Positions 31,154 through 43,355 of a stretch of 64,000 bases of DNA are shown here, piece by piece. Source of the stretch: Notospermus geniculatus. Lineage: Eukaryota > Nemertea > Pilidiophora > Heteronemertea > Lineidae. Position 1 is the first letter of the stretch, and each line of letters begins with the position of its first letter. Where the stretch lies: contig NMRB01000163.1 in NCBI GenBank assembly GCA_002633025.1, forward strand, positions 361,857-425,856, given 5' to 3'. Made by a program: the position numbers and the translations under genes. Below the pieces are notes generated by a model. The model was not told the origin of the DNA. It worked only from the letters and a program-made list of their open reading frames with translations, and ran no database searches.

Positions 31154-34100
31154 ACTCAACAAGTAGTTGATGACAATCATCAGGTGAAAATGAATTCCTG
31201 ATAGAGGGATGTATTTCGATTAGATGAGATATATTGGATACTAGGATTCACTGATGAACATTCTAATCTGATTTGGACCAGGTATGAGCCAGAGTTTGTG
31301 TCACGAAAGTAATTTGTGATGTCATTGGTATTGGAAAGGGACAGGGACTAATTTTTCTTCATTAAATGCAATTTAAATTGAACCGTTTCCACTAATCAAC
31401 AATTACAATAAACCATCAAACCGTATGCACATGAGACCTAGCACTAATGTATCTACCTGCAATGGTATGACTGAAAACCCCAAACCACAATCACAACATA
31501 CAAAACAAACCATGACTAAATAAAGGATTTTGACATTAATAACACACCTTGAAATATTTACCCTCCTCTCAAAATGACCAAAGATGAAGAGATACCAAGC
31601 GTTCAGTTTTGAGGGGGTGAACAAGAAACATTCAGTATCGAGTCCGCCCACCCAACCTCACTTTACTGTCACCTTTGTTACATGTATGTGTACAGTATCT
31701 TGAAACAAAGGGTCTCTGACATTCACTCTCTCTGAGAGAGACACTTCAGGAGTGACATAATGGCCTATGCAATGACAAGGTTGAGCAATGTGATAATAAA
31801 CACAAACAGATGAAGTTACCACCATGTCATACTTTCATCATGAGAAAATCTCTAAATTGGTCCTCAAGGTAGTACATACCATTTGTACATACTGACAAAC
31901 TCTTGTTCCTTCTAAACGAAAACACATAAAAGAATATCAACATTTCAACTGATCTTGTAAATCTGATCAGAAAATTCACTTGGAATGTTAATACATAATA
32001 CCTAGTCTACTTTGGCACTGTCCAATCGTCACTCTGCTTTCACAAGGTTGAACAGGTCAACTCGTGAAGGAGTAAAAGTGAACTTTGATTCATTTTCACG
32101 GAAGTATTTTAAGCCCTACATCTGACCAGCTACTAGTTGTTGCGTAAAATCACAAGCCTCATCGCATCACGAACGGAAAAGTGATGAACCAAAATGCACT
32201 CGTGATTTGGGAATATGGATGAAACTAGACCTAATCCTAACAAGAAATGCATCAAAAATTTAATCTGGATGTAACAACAACACTTCTATGCAGATTGACA
32301 CACTGACTCAGAAACACCCCAAATCAACTATGCTCTACTTTTCGTCTGATAAATTTAAATTTCACTATGAAATGCACAATCATCTAATGCCTTATTCATT
32401 CAAAACACACACTCCTCTATATACATCACCATTACCATTAATAATCTGGTTATAATCATAATATATAGATATAGATATATGGCCCATTTTTTCATATAGA
32501 CAAAATCAATCTATACTACTACCATTCCATAGTCCCTGGAACATTTTGGTCTTGGATTCAATTCAAATCATTGGATCATTCAAATCATTTATATCATCAA
32601 GTATTCCCTTCCCAAGCACAGTTATGTAAATTACGCCAGGTCTGACGGTATCTTCATATCACCGCTACCAACCCGACTGATGAACCATTATAATTCAATG
32701 AAACTGTTTATGACATGATTATATATATTTAGCACTCAGACTAGTAATAGTATGGAAGCTTATTTTGAAGGTTACTAAGAAAGCACCACGAGTTTTTAAT
32801 TAATTTCTATGCATAAAATGCCAAGATTCTTCTGTATTCAAACACTCAACAAGGCAAAACATCTAACAAGCTACTAATACATTCTGCATAGAAGTTTCAT
32901 TCAACTTCCATGATATTGGCTCAGCGAATGGTAAAGGCATATACAGCGCTGTATCACTTCCTGCATGAATAGCAAAGATAATCTTATGATTTTGACTTTT
33001 TTAAAGAAGTTTGTGATAAGTACAGCTCCTACCCTGGATATTATTCGCTACAGGATAAATCTCCACCGCAGTCACCAGTCTACTGAAGTCTACCTATTTC
33101 AAGAAACTAGACTTGAAAACGGCACGGATAAACTGAACCATCTTCCTCTCACCATCACCAATGTATCAAACAACATTAATTTAACCCTTGAACCCTTCAC
33201 CTTATGTACTCAATCAGGATAGCAAGGCCGGTAACTACAGTAATACACACAGTACGCGTAGCACTTATACATATGTACTTGGAAAGATAAGAAGAACATG
33301 CCAACCACATCCAAAGTAGGCAATATTTGGCCATATTTGCCATCGGCAGGTGTAAAGGTGCAGGCTACCTTCAGTGCTGGCAGATGCTTCTTCCCACGAT
33401 ATGCTCTGCCCTTGGGCATATTGCTACACTTCTGTACTACTGTCACCTCCTTTTCTGAAATGCCAACTGCATCATACAATTTCAGTTATCATTAATACAT
33501 TTGATAATTTGACAGCAATGTCCTCTACGCACCATAAATCGAACTTCAATAGGTTTTTGGCAGTATGGAAGACTTCTAACTACATATCGAGTCAAAGTTC
33601 AACTATGGCACAGAACACATGAAATACATGGATAAATGTCAAGTTTAGTAAGGCATATACTCATGACATTTGGTTTGAGAGCTATTGCAGATCAACCCAC
33701 AGCCCATCAATCTTCGGCTAATACTTCTTAACGAGACACTGTCCTCTCCTCAAGTGATGTGGAACATGGTTGAAGTTCAGTAAAATACATGTATTGGAAT
33801 CTCACACAGCATAGCACAACTATAGCCTTATTCACGAAGCATGCATGGGACTTGGGCTTGTAATGTGACTGGTTGCACATTCCATCCCTACAGCTCTAGC
33901 ATGGTGAAAGGATGGAGAACCAGATGACTTGCAGATCAGTGAGTCCCATCAAGGCTTTGAGAACAAGACCCCAAATTGTCACCATAATTCAGATTTGACA
34001 ACTCGGCTAATGAGAGACTGCCTGATCAAGAACCTCACACGTGTCCATATTCTCACTCAAAGAAATGGTTTCAAATCTGAGACAAAATCCACTACTAATA

Positions 34101-34177
34101 TACTTTACTAATGCAACACTGTTGAATAACCTTTAACTCTGACTTAAAATACGTTTGTGGATGACTTAGGCGACATG

Positions 34178-34630
34178 TCAGGTGGTTTCCCCACCCTCAT
34201 TTCCTTCCTCCACATGTTCAGGATCCTGGTCGTCCAGCCTCGGCGCATCCAACAGCTTCATGACGTACTCATTCGACTTCTGGTTATTGCGTGACTGACA
34301 AACTTTGCGATGCTGAAGCAGATGGACGTATTTACTGAACGATTCGTTGCACCACGAGCAGGACACATGCTGTTCCCGATGAACCAAACGGTGACGGGAC
34401 AAGCTGCTTGAATGATTATAAGTGTTGCCACAGTCCGAGCAGCGGTATACACCAGACTTGCATCTGAAGCGTGAGTTTCCTAATCCTGTTCTGTAGATGC
34501 CAGTCAATGGGGTCAAACTCAGTGGGACCTTTGGCCCTCCCCTGGACGATTCCAGCTTTATTTTCCCCTCCACACAATCAAGGCTGGATGTTCCTGCGGT
34601 CGAGGTATTCAGCCCGTGCTCACGCAATAT
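34178..34630 (-). CDS. minus-strand gene, alternative terminal exon B: two zinc fingers
   Basis: The acceptor CATCTTATAG is followed by phase-0 ATATTGCGT; about 150 codons to the stop. The pair reads YRCSDCGNTYNHSSSLSRH..H and VSCSWCNESFSKYVHLLQH, whose last ligand is Cys (C2HC). The same C2H2+C2HC pair and spacing occur in exon A (35387-35809). The tail is acidic (DDQDPEHVEEGNEGGE). It joins in phase to common exon 4 at 37248. Paired fingers of this form recall lola-type alternative exons. Confidence 0.75.
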   Translation of the reverse strand: MLREHGLNTSTAGTSSLDCVEGKIKLESSRGGPKVPLSLTPLTGIYRTGLGNSRFRCKSGVYRCSDCGNTYNHSSSLSRHRLVHREQHVSCSWCNESFSKYVHLLQHRKVCQSRNNQKSNEYVMKLLDAPRLDDQDPEHVEEGNEGGETT

Positions 34631-35386
34631 CTATAAGATGAAATGATTCAAGCTGTTAACTTTAGGTTCTTGGCAGATTATTATTAAAAGAAGACATATT
34701 TATCATTCATCAATCAGAAATGAACTGCAACTTGGAAGAGAAAATAAACCTTGTTATAACTTGGCAACTTGCTGCCTGTATTGAAAAGTAAATGACATTG
34801 CTGGATCAGGTGAAGTAACTCCTGCCGTTGAACTGGCCCAAATCAGAAAGTTGGGGCAAAGTTCAGCATCAATAGTCATCTTTGTTGATGTTTACCGGTA
34901 TATACAAATCAGTGATCATTGGCTCGGTGCACTTATTGGCTGATGAGAGAAGCCAATGGTCATCACAAAATGACTTATTATAAACAGATAAATCTACATA
35001 CTACTGGTGATCATCATCATCATCATGATTTATGGGGTCAGCAGTAATAATCAGCATTTTCATGTACCGGCAGTCATCATCCAAGGGTTATCCAAATGGA
35101 GAGAAAACATACTTCAGGACATGAGTAACTAACAGTCACAGAAGCCTTGCATTTCATTAGCACTTTTAAGATACCTGATGACCAATCATGTCCAGGGGTC
35201 ATGGACTCAAAACTTCATAATAATCCATCACACCAAATTGTATTGAATGAAGTAGGTCCGCTTCACCTTGACAATGCTGATGATTATGACGGACCCCAAG
35301 AGCTGAGAAATGAGCAGAACATTATAATCAAGTGAAATTACCATGATCCCAAGAGCAAAGAAAGCTGACAGCAAGTGAGATGTTAT

Positions 35387-35809
35387 CTATGTTATTGAAG
35401 TATTCCCACCACCGAGGTCCAATGGGTCAGAGTTGTTAAGTGCCAGGGGATGGTTGGCAGCAGGCCGGGTTGAAAGAGACGGCATGATTTGGTTATGCAA
35501 TGAATCAGAGAGGTAGCGTGGAACTGTCTGCTGAAACTCTGCACGCCGTGTGCACATTTTCTTATGGCTGAACAATGTGTTGTAATTCAAAAACGTGCGT
35601 TGGCAAAAAGGACAGAAAAGCTGTTTCTGTTTGTGAATGAGTTTATGACGTGATAATCCGCTGGCGTAACGGTATGAATTTCCACACTGAACACATTTGT
35701 ATTTTCCTACATCAGCTGTCGCCAAGCAGTCACCCAAAATTGATGTTGCAGTGGCTTGTGTATAAATCCATGTATTTCCTCTAAGTTTCTTGTTCATGAT
35801 TGCATCTTC
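35387..35809 (-). CDS. minus-strand gene, alternative terminal exon A: two zinc fingers
   Basis: The acceptor TACTTTTACAG is followed by phase-0 GAAGATGCA; 140 codons to the stop. The fingers are YKCVQCGNSYRYASGLSRH..H (C2H2) and LFCPFCQRTFLNYNTLFSH, whose final ligand is Cys. It has its own stop and no visible internal donor, and shares the phase-0 start with exon B. Use of A or B would give two proteins with different DNA-contact residues. Confidence 0.75.
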   Translation of the reverse strand, partial: EDAIMNKKLRGNTWIYTQATATSILGDCLATADVGKYKCVQCGNSYRYASGLSRHKLIHKQKQLFCPFCQRTFLNYNTLFSHKKMCTRRAEFQQTVPRYLSDSLHNQIMPSLSTRPAANHPLALNNSDPLDLGGGNTSIT

Positions 35810-37247
35810 CTGTAAAAGTAACAAAATAGAAGCCTTCCTTACACAAGGTCAGGCCTTCACTGGTATGGCTCCTCAAAACCAAAGTTAGGAAAGTTGACAA
35901 ATATTGTATGATAAATGCTTGCAACTTAAAATACTATAACACACATCATGAAAATAAAATTACGACAAGCTATATTAGAGGTAAGGAGCACACAGACAAC
36001 AGTTAAGAGGTATCAACAATAACTGTTAAAGAAGTGTGATTATTTGTATAGGTCAGCTTTGAAAGTAAAATGGAGTCAAAACTATATGGCACATGTGAGT
36101 GATACTACACTGAATTTTTTTGTGAATATTTGTCAGCATTTTTGTTATCAACACAGAGAGAGTCATTATGCCTACAAAAACTACTCTTAATCAAATAACA
36201 AAAGCTTACATGCATATTCCAAGTAATTGCCAACAACACACTGAATTTTTGAAAGAAAGAGAATCTCAAAATGAATTTTCTAAATGATTAGTGACTTGTG
36301 TTGAGTGATGTGTTAGGTAGTGTTATAGACGACCAAAGTTTTACATTTTGTGTGACAAGATTTGAGGAAGAGGATTTAAGTGAGATGTGGTTTGACTGTC
36401 TTGTGCAGAATGTATTTCTTCCTGCAAGGTTCACGAATGTATCTACTGGAACTGAATACAAATGTATCAACAGTAAACAAGCAAAATGAAGCAAGAAGGA
36501 ATGAACTGAAGGATAGGCTGCATGTGCAGGTTTAGGGAAGCAGGGTGCTCAAAGGAGAAAGTAAGCAAAGAGAATAGAGATGAAGAACCACACCCGATGT
36601 CATTATCATAAAGTGAACACCAAAATTCTCGTTGCCCTTTTTCATCCAATCCAACTATTTGAAATCTGAGCCCATTAATTCTGCAATAGGAGCAGAAACA
36701 GATTTGTGATTGGAATGTCTTACCCCTTTCCCCAGTTTTGAACAGCTTCTAATTGGGCTTACAAATATTTTGGGGTTCACTGTACATGTATACACAAGGC
36801 AATATGAGCGAAATGTTTTCAAGATGTATTAACAAGACTTAATCATGATCAGCTGAATGCACTTTCATAATCGGCAATGATAATTACAGTATATTCTTCA
36901 AGTCTAGTAAGTTAGCAAATGATATGCAGTGCTCAACTTCAAACCAAGAAGTAATCACTTTCAATTAGTGAAATTTCGCTGAAACAGGACAATCATGTAA
37001 ATGCAATAACTTGGGCCATGAGCAAACATGTCTTTTTAATCAAATCTAAGCTATCCCAGGCCAATTCCTGAATAACCCAGTTATTAGCCTATCATACCAG
37101 GGCAGCTAGACAAAGTAGGGCAGACTCCCCACTTAACAATGAATTGGAACAAACCACTTAACAAGTGATTTGCTACAAAAAACTAAGACTATTCCGCTTT
37201 TAAGCTATCCTATACCATGTACATGTATACTCAGTATTAATATTGAC

Positions 37248-37393
37248 CTGTGATGTGGACCCACTTCCAGTTGAATGAGACATCATTGGCAGTGACTGGC
37301 CACTAGTCGGCGTCTCAAAGCCTGGCAAAGGTAGAGATGAGCTCATTGGTGACAGGAAGTCTTGTATCGCTTGAAAGTCACAGTCTTTTGACT
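37248..37393 (-). CDS. minus-strand gene, common exon 4
   Basis: 146 nt between acceptor CTTTTTATAG and donor CAG|GTCAAT. It enters in phase 1 (matching exon 3) and leaves in phase 0. It encodes a Ser/Pro-rich segment (ESKDCDFQAIQDFLSP ... MSSSLPLPGFETPTSG). No ORF of any size marks it; it was found by following phases. Confidence 0.65.
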
Positions 37394-37642
37394 CTATAAA
37401 AAGAAAATGGAATGGTATAAAGTCCAGTCCCAGGCAAACACAAGCCTTTTTCTTTCCTGTATATACAATAGAGACAGGCTTGCTAATAATGTCAGTATTT
37501 CACATCTTCTTTACACTACCCCACAAGAAATGCCAAGTTACTTTTACATGTAATTCGGCATGGCCTTATTTCACCCATGCAGCAAACCTACATTATGCTT
37601 TTGATTTGACTATTCTGACCCCACACTGGAAATATGCCTCAC

Positions 37643-37703
37643 CTTTCGGAGTTGAATGCTGAACTGTTTCTGTGCTGGAATCCCTACCATGTGTAGACAA
37701 ATC
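37643..37703 (-). CDS. minus-strand gene, common exon 3
   Basis: 61 nt between acceptor AATTCATTCCAG and donor AAAG|GTGAGG; phase 0 in, phase 1 out. It encodes DLSTHGRDSSTETVQHSTPK plus one base. Short Ser/Thr-rich linker. Confidence 0.6.
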
Positions 37704-37905
37704 CTGGAATGAATTCATAATCTCATTTTTCATATCCATCCTTTACTAAATGACTCTCAAAACCTGAAGTCCATGCAGGCCATTTTGAGTTTTGTATCTT
37801 TGAGGAAGTAAACTTGAGCAGTGCTCAGATGAAACCAAGCACTGTTGCCACTACATGTAAAGCTACTTGAATCATATATCAGCATATGTACATGTAAGGA
37901 CCTAC

Positions 37906-38028
37906 CTGAGCTTGCCTAGAATCTGCATCAGATGATGACCGGCTTATCTGGCCTGCAACCTCAGCTTCCATGTCCACTCCATCAGTTTCTTCATAATTTT
38001 CTGGCAGTTTATCTTCACTGTTGTTATT
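37906..38028 (-). CDS. minus-strand gene, common exon 2 (acidic linker)
   Basis: 123 nt between acceptor TTTATTTCTAG and donor CAG|GTAGGT; phase 0 at both ends, 41 codons. Acidic (NNNSEDKLPENYEETDGVD), the counterpart of the acidic exon 2 in the plus-strand locus (10666-10878). Confidence 0.7.
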
Positions 38029-38309
38029 CTAGAAATAAACATTACCGGTATATTATGAAAGTATTATGAAAGTGTGACTAAAGGAAAACATGCAGTTTGA
38101 AGTTTCATTTCTATACTGAAGGGGTGATGAAGGGGCCNCCCTCCCGAAATTATTTGAGGGGGGATAGATCACCCTCATCCCTCCTCTTGCAGAAACACTG
38201 ACGGGGCATACTAGTAGACGCCAACTAAACTTTACATGTAGCTCAGCAGCTCAACAAAAAGGATGAGACTAGAAGCTAGAGGTATTAGAGTGTGAACATG
38301 TCAACAAAC

Positions 38310-39225
38310 CTTTGCATCAATGGACCTCTTTCTTGTCGACTCCCGATACATCCTCCTGGTTTCATTATGTGCCCGTCTCTCCATCTCCAAATTCCTCTTC
38401 AAACTACTGATTTCGATTTTCAAGTTCTGCTTATCATTATCATGAGCCATTTTAATCTTGTTTATCTCCATAGTAAGTTCACCATTATCTCGGACCATTT
38501 CACTTTGAAGTTTTGACAGAAGGATATCTTTCGTGTTGGCCTCGGATTGCAGGAATCTGACTTTTTCATGAAGTTTTTGCACATCAACTTCAAGTTTCGA
38601 TAATCTATCATTTTTCGACCGGAGCTCGGCTTTTGATTGTTTCAGAACTTCTTTCGTTTCATCAAGGTCTTTTTGTGTCTCTGTAAGTCTTTCTTCTGTA
38701 GCCAGCAAGTCTCTTTGACATTTCAGTAGCAGACGATCTTTCACGGACATTTCATCCTGAATCCGTCTTATTGTCTCAGTATTAGCACAGTTACCATTTC
38801 CCCCACATGAACAATCTTCTTGGTCACCGTGGACAGGTTTCAAATTACCTGCACCACTGGAAGCCAACTTCACTTCCATGGACACTAACCCTGCCTGGTA
38901 TTTCATGAGAGTACCAACCAGATCCGTCCACATTTGTGAGAGTTGGCTCCCTTTCTGGAGAAGTTCTGTACGAACATCATTAAATGGAATGGAAGTAGCA
39001 TTTGGGATGGAATCAATACAACTGTTCAGCTGAGTGGATGGAGTTAAGGACTGTGGGGACGCTGCATCCCCATTCGTCATTTCTTGGTCTTTCATTTTCT
39101 CATCCCCAACCCCAGCACTCAGATTAGGAACCTCAAAGAGAAGGTCCATGCTCTGGCCTTGGCTGGTTACTTCTCCCATGGTTTATTTGATGCATACATT
39201 GGAATCAGTGGACCAAGTTACCGTT
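38310..39225 (-). CDS. minus-strand gene, common exon 1: coiled-coil N-terminus
   Basis: The acceptor TTATTTTGCAG is followed by a short leader, ATG at 39177-39179, then 290 codons ending in phase 0 at AAG|GTTTGT. After a 60-residue Ser/Thr-rich head comes SQMWTDLVGTLMKYQAGLV, collinear with SQTWTELFSLMNQYEAELV of the plus-strand exon 1. A small Cys cluster (DCSCGGNGNC) follows, then about 150 residues of strong heptad pattern (RDLLATEERLTETQKDLDE). It ends in a basic stretch STRKRS. The gene is a convergent paralogue of the locus at 9.7-28.4 kb. Nuclear regulator by inference; name unknown. Confidence 0.8.
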
Positions 39226-39589
39226 CTGCAAAATAAGAAAGATCAATTGGATTTATCCAGGAGCAAAGTCAAATTTGTTCAACCATGGAAGTATTGTATA
39301 ATACTTCCATGGTTCAACCCACCAAAAGTTAGAAAATATTTAATCTAGGCCTATACCATTACCAATAAAACACTATCAGATCTTGGCCTCGGCCTATGAC
39401 CTGTTTTATTTGCAAACCCAAAAAAACAGGGCCAGTGCAGTGACATGCTTGGGGGAAGGCCAACTAGCAAACCCAGCAAGCCCTGGCCGGCCTGGGGCTC
39501 TACCATGTCTAGGCCTACCTTCAACCTTGATTGATAAAAAACCTGTAGGCCTAAAATCAAATTTGTTCAATCCACCAAACCAGTAAGAT

Positions 39590-40080
39590 TTTATAGGGGC
39601 CTAGGCTACCTCCATAACTTAGTCCATCCATGGTTGCAAAAATATCACTTGGCCTATGCCTAGCCTACGCCGTGGCCTAGGCTAGGCCTAGGCCTACTTG
39701 TTTGTTGCAAAAATATCACTCCTCAGGCCTACTACTAGGCCTAGGCCTACCGGTAGCTGGGCTACTCTAGCCTAGCTACTCTGCTGTCTCTCTCAGTCTC
39801 TGGCCTGGCCTCCTCACTCAACAGTAAAAAGTGTGATTGCATGCAACAGCAATCAAGTCAATAGATAAATCAGTAATACAAAGGCCTACTAGGCACAGCA
39901 CTGCATGCATAAATCAACCCACGTAATGAATCATTCGACGCCATTGCATTGTGGGTCAAGGCCTAGCCTAGCCTGCATACAATACAATGCATTACCAGAC
40001 TGTGTAGAGATGGAGCTAGCCTGGCCATCTTAGGTTTGCTAGGCCCAGATTTTCATCAACATCACACAACGATCTGGGCC
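39590..40080. repeat. GGCCTAGGCCTA-rich simple sequence near the minus-strand gene promoter
   Basis: Dense interspersed GGCCTA/TAGGCC words (e.g. CTAGGCTAGGCCTAGGCCTA near 39680) lie upstream of the coiled-coil gene. The same motif recurs at 46650-46830 upstream of the glutamate synthase exons and weakly at 8580-9660. Family-typical low-complexity sequence. Confidence 0.6.
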
Positions 40081-40313
40081 ACACAAACACTTGATTCTAT
40101 GCACGGTTCGCATAGACATCATTAGTGCTTGAATATACGGATGACAGCGTCGCAACGAAGAAAACATACTCGCCGAGACCGTGTTTAGAAGTCAGGATGT
40201 TTTCCTTACTCTGAGGCTGCAATTTATTTGCTACCGGAAGTTGATGGATTCAGCGCCTTTCTGCGCATCCCCAATTACGCAGGCACGTGGTCCTCGTCAA
40301 TAAACCTACCTAT

Positions 40314-41575
40314 GGCACGTCAAAGCGGAATTTATTCTGGTGAGTCAACATTTTTTTGTGACCCGTCACCACAAAGTGAGTCGTAATCGCTCTGAGGTTG
40401 GCAGGGTGAAACCAAATATTTGTCAATTTCAGGAGACCTTGGCCTGTTGTCTGACTTTTGTGAAACCCGAGTGATTCCGTTTCTTCCTATTTACATGTTT
40501 TATCCTGGTGGTTATTTAATTGGTTCATTTCGCGGTGATGGCCGTCACCGCGAAATAGATGTCATTTGAGAACATGTCACATCTCTTATCTATTTTTGAC
40601 ACAACGAAATACCCAACAAGAATTTTTCAAACATGTGTCAACTTTCAAAAAACATTGACAACATTTTCATATTGACCTAATTCTTGCCTACACAATGTCT
40701 GTGCACTTGCCGCATTAACCCCTTCCTCCATATTGTCAGTAAAATACAATGGACTTCCTAGGCCTTCCTCACTTCCTTCCAGCACCTTGTGGCGCCACCC
40801 TAACCATAGCTTTGATAACTTTGATAACTAGGTCACGTGACCGACTTTTTGCCCCAACTAGAAACATAAGACGCTGGCTGCTAGAGAAGACACCCATTCA
40901 GAACTCATGACCAAAAACGTAAAAGTATTAATATCTCAGCAGTGCCATCTATTATTTTAGTTTTCCGCCAGATAGTTTGTAGATACATCCTAGTAATGCA
41001 CTGCGAAGGAATTTTTTAAAAAATTAACCCATTACATGTAGTGCTCAACTACAGGGAAAACCGATTTTCACAAAAGCGATCGCAGCGCCCCCTTTTATCT
41101 TAAGGGCATGATTGGACATCACCATGCACCAACATCCAATCAAATTCGACCTCATTAAAATTTGTCCAGATCGACGGGTGTATATAAGGCCTTTAATTCA
41201 CCTTGGGGGCGCGAATAAGGAACAAACAGTTTCAAGTAGGGTCTTATGTTTCTAGTAGGCCTATCTGGGGTCTTATGTTTCTAGTTGGATCTTATGTTTC
41301 TAGTATCCAGGGTCTTATATATGTTTCTAGAGGTCTTAGGTAGGTCTTTATTGCTTTCTAGACACCGTTGGTCACGTGAGACGTATTTCTTATTGCTTGT
41401 ACGTGTTTTTCAGTGTTGACACATGTTTGAAAATGTTGTCAATGTTTTTTGAAAGTTAACACATGTTTGAAAAATTCTTGTCGGGTATTTCGTTGTGTTG
41501 ACATGTACCGGTATTTCTCAAATGTTGACATGTATTTCACAGGGTTGAATAAATTCCACTTTGGCGTGCCATACT
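40314..41575. mobile_element. non-autonomous DNA transposon with long inverted ends, interrupted by a second insertion
   Basis: TGGCACGTCAAAGCGGAATT at the left mirrors AATTCCACTTTGGCGTGCCA at the right, both flanked by TA. A long inner arm, AACGAAATACCCAACAAG onward (near 40604-40675), mirrors 41410-41505 (CTTGTCGGGTATTTCGTTGTG). On the left about 220 bp separate the two arm parts and include a perfect hairpin ATTTCGCGGTGA/TCACCGCGAAAT (40527-40558), so a nested insertion is likely. The centre carries repeated GGTCTTATGTTTCTAG words at about 41239-41330. No transposase ORF. Confidence 0.6.
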
Positions 41576-41950
41576 ACCTGGTAGACTGATTGGTTCCTCT
41601 TTTGCCGCTCACTCCACAACGGACAGTAGCGCCACGGGAGTGGAGCGGCAAANACAAAGCATGTCTTTAGACTGCTCTAAAAATCAAGATATGATAGTTA
41701 ACACAAGTGACAATTTGTTTACATATACGTGTATGTGTTGAGAGATATAAATTGTAATTGAAAGATGTCAAACTTGACCACCTAATTATATTTTTATCAA
41801 TGTGTTATAATCCCCCCCCCCCCATATCCACATGACATACGTGATAGTTAATTTTGATAGATAAAATAATAAGTAACTTCTGTACAAATAGTCCTTAAAT
41901 GCAACAATAAGAGGTGAAAGAAGTAGCACATTTGATTTCATACATACATA

Positions 41951-42468
41951 CAGTGGAACCTCGGTAAGAGGACCACCCACGGGACTGGTGCAAGTGGTCC
42001 ACTTAGGTGAGGTGGTCCCGTTACCGAAATCGTCAGACCAAATATGAAATACATGACAGCGTATTCCTGTCAAAATTAAAGGACACCTTGTTTAGTTATC
42101 TCATCTTCTCACATGTCGTGAAATAAGATTAAAGGACAGATGTTAAGTGTTACAACCAGTAGGTCTATACGACTGATGAAATAGGCCTAAGTGAAACGTC
42201 TGTCGTGTCTGATCTAGATCATCATAAACCGGTCATTCAAAATTCACCACCTAAGTGGACCAGTTTACGGTCACTGGTCCACTTAGGTGGTTAATTTTGG
42301 TCTTTGGGACTGCCGATTTGAGTGGTCCCGGTCCGAATACCGAGGTGGTCCTGTTACCGAGGTCCTGTTAATGGAAATTAATGATAAAATAATCGGGACT
42401 GGGCTAAAGTGGTCCACTTAGGTGAGGTGGTCCCATTACCGAGGTGGTCCCCAACCGAGGTTCCACTG
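41951..42468. mobile_element. pogo/Tigger-like non-autonomous element, 518 bp
   Basis: CAGTGGAACCTCGG at the left mirrors CCGAGGTTCCACTG at the right, and both ends are flanked by TA. CAGTxGAACC termini with a TA target are typical of pogo/Tigger-type Tc1-mariner elements. The interior holds repeated GTGGTCCACTTAGGTGAGGTGG blocks and no transposase. Confidence 0.75.
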
Positions 42469-42801
42469 TACATAAATTATGGAATCTTTTTCAAATAGCC
42501 CAATAATGATATTTTTGTATTGTATCTGTATTTTTATGTACCTGTGTGAAGGAATGTAGGCTAATTCTCTTTCTGTAAGTGCTACCCAGGAAGTGCTAGA
42601 ATACAAATGTACACACGGAACATCCACAACTTCAGTCCCTAATGACCTAAAATTCGTAAAATGGATATACATGTATATAAACACATTGCACTTAAGTGCC
42701 AGGAGAAAGATAACTTCAGCTGGATCTGTTGAACAGTCATGTTCACAGCTTGACAAGTACATACCTATACCTATATATTATGGCACATTGAAGAAAGTGA
42801 C

Positions 42802-43355
42802 TTAGAGAGTCATAGGGTGGAGGATGCAAGACCCAATAAATGGCACATCCAACGCAGTAATCTCTTTAAGTGTTGCCTCTCTTGCTCCTTTCGGTTTTTC
42901 AAGTACAGCCATGACATCTATCACAGTGTCAGTAGAGTTTCTCCGCAGGGGCATCACACCATGCGCATCAGCCATATTGACCACATCACAGACCAAAGTC
43001 ACTTTGATAGTCTTTAAAATAGCACCGTTGTTGATTTCCTGAGATAGCTCAATCTGGTCGATTATGCCTTGAACAGTAAGCTCAGCAGCTGGGCGCCCCG
43101 CATCAGTGACCGCAGCGAACTTGTCTCCAGTAGCAACAGCTTGGATGCTGAAGCCGAACCCTTCAGGGATGCTGTCAGACCAGAAGAAGTTTGGATTGTA
43201 GTTGCGAGTGGAGCCTTCGAATGTCATCCGTTTCCCATAGCCAAGACCAATAGACAGCAGACACAGGGCATTTCTATTGAAAAAGTAGTTGTCTGATCCA
43301 AGCTGGCGAACATAGTAGCGGAACCCAGTCATGATTCTTGGGTCAATGAAGGTAC
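42802..43355 (-). CDS. unknown two-exon gene, exon 2
   Basis: The acceptor TTTCTCTTTGTAG is followed by GTACCTTCATT, completing a phase-1 codon from exon 1; about 184 codons to the stop. It begins TFIDPRIMTGFRYYVRQLG. Alternating hydrophobic stretches (LCLLSIGLGYGKRM, ILKTIKVTLVCDVVNM) suggest a beta-rich globular fold. No motif I can assign to a family. The upstream flank and antisense strand carry only shadow frames. Confidence 0.65.

Larger units (their letters stand above)
28990..34170. other. non-coding stretch between two convergent genes
   Basis: No exon with recognisable domain or consistent splice phase on either strand. It contains two inverted-repeat elements, listed separately. 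It may include 3' untranslated sequence of both flanking loci. Confidence 0.5.

Noticed and set aside
32965-33222. Plus-strand 85-residue frame
   Set aside because: No splice sites in a matching phase and no known motif; length is within chance for AT-rich intergenic DNA.
33210-33479. Minus-strand frame (KEVTVVQKCSNMPKGRAYRG...) as a third terminal exon of the minus-strand gene
   Set aside because: The nearby acceptor GGCATTTCAG gives an immediate stop in phase 0, and the frame has no finger motif or other family signature.
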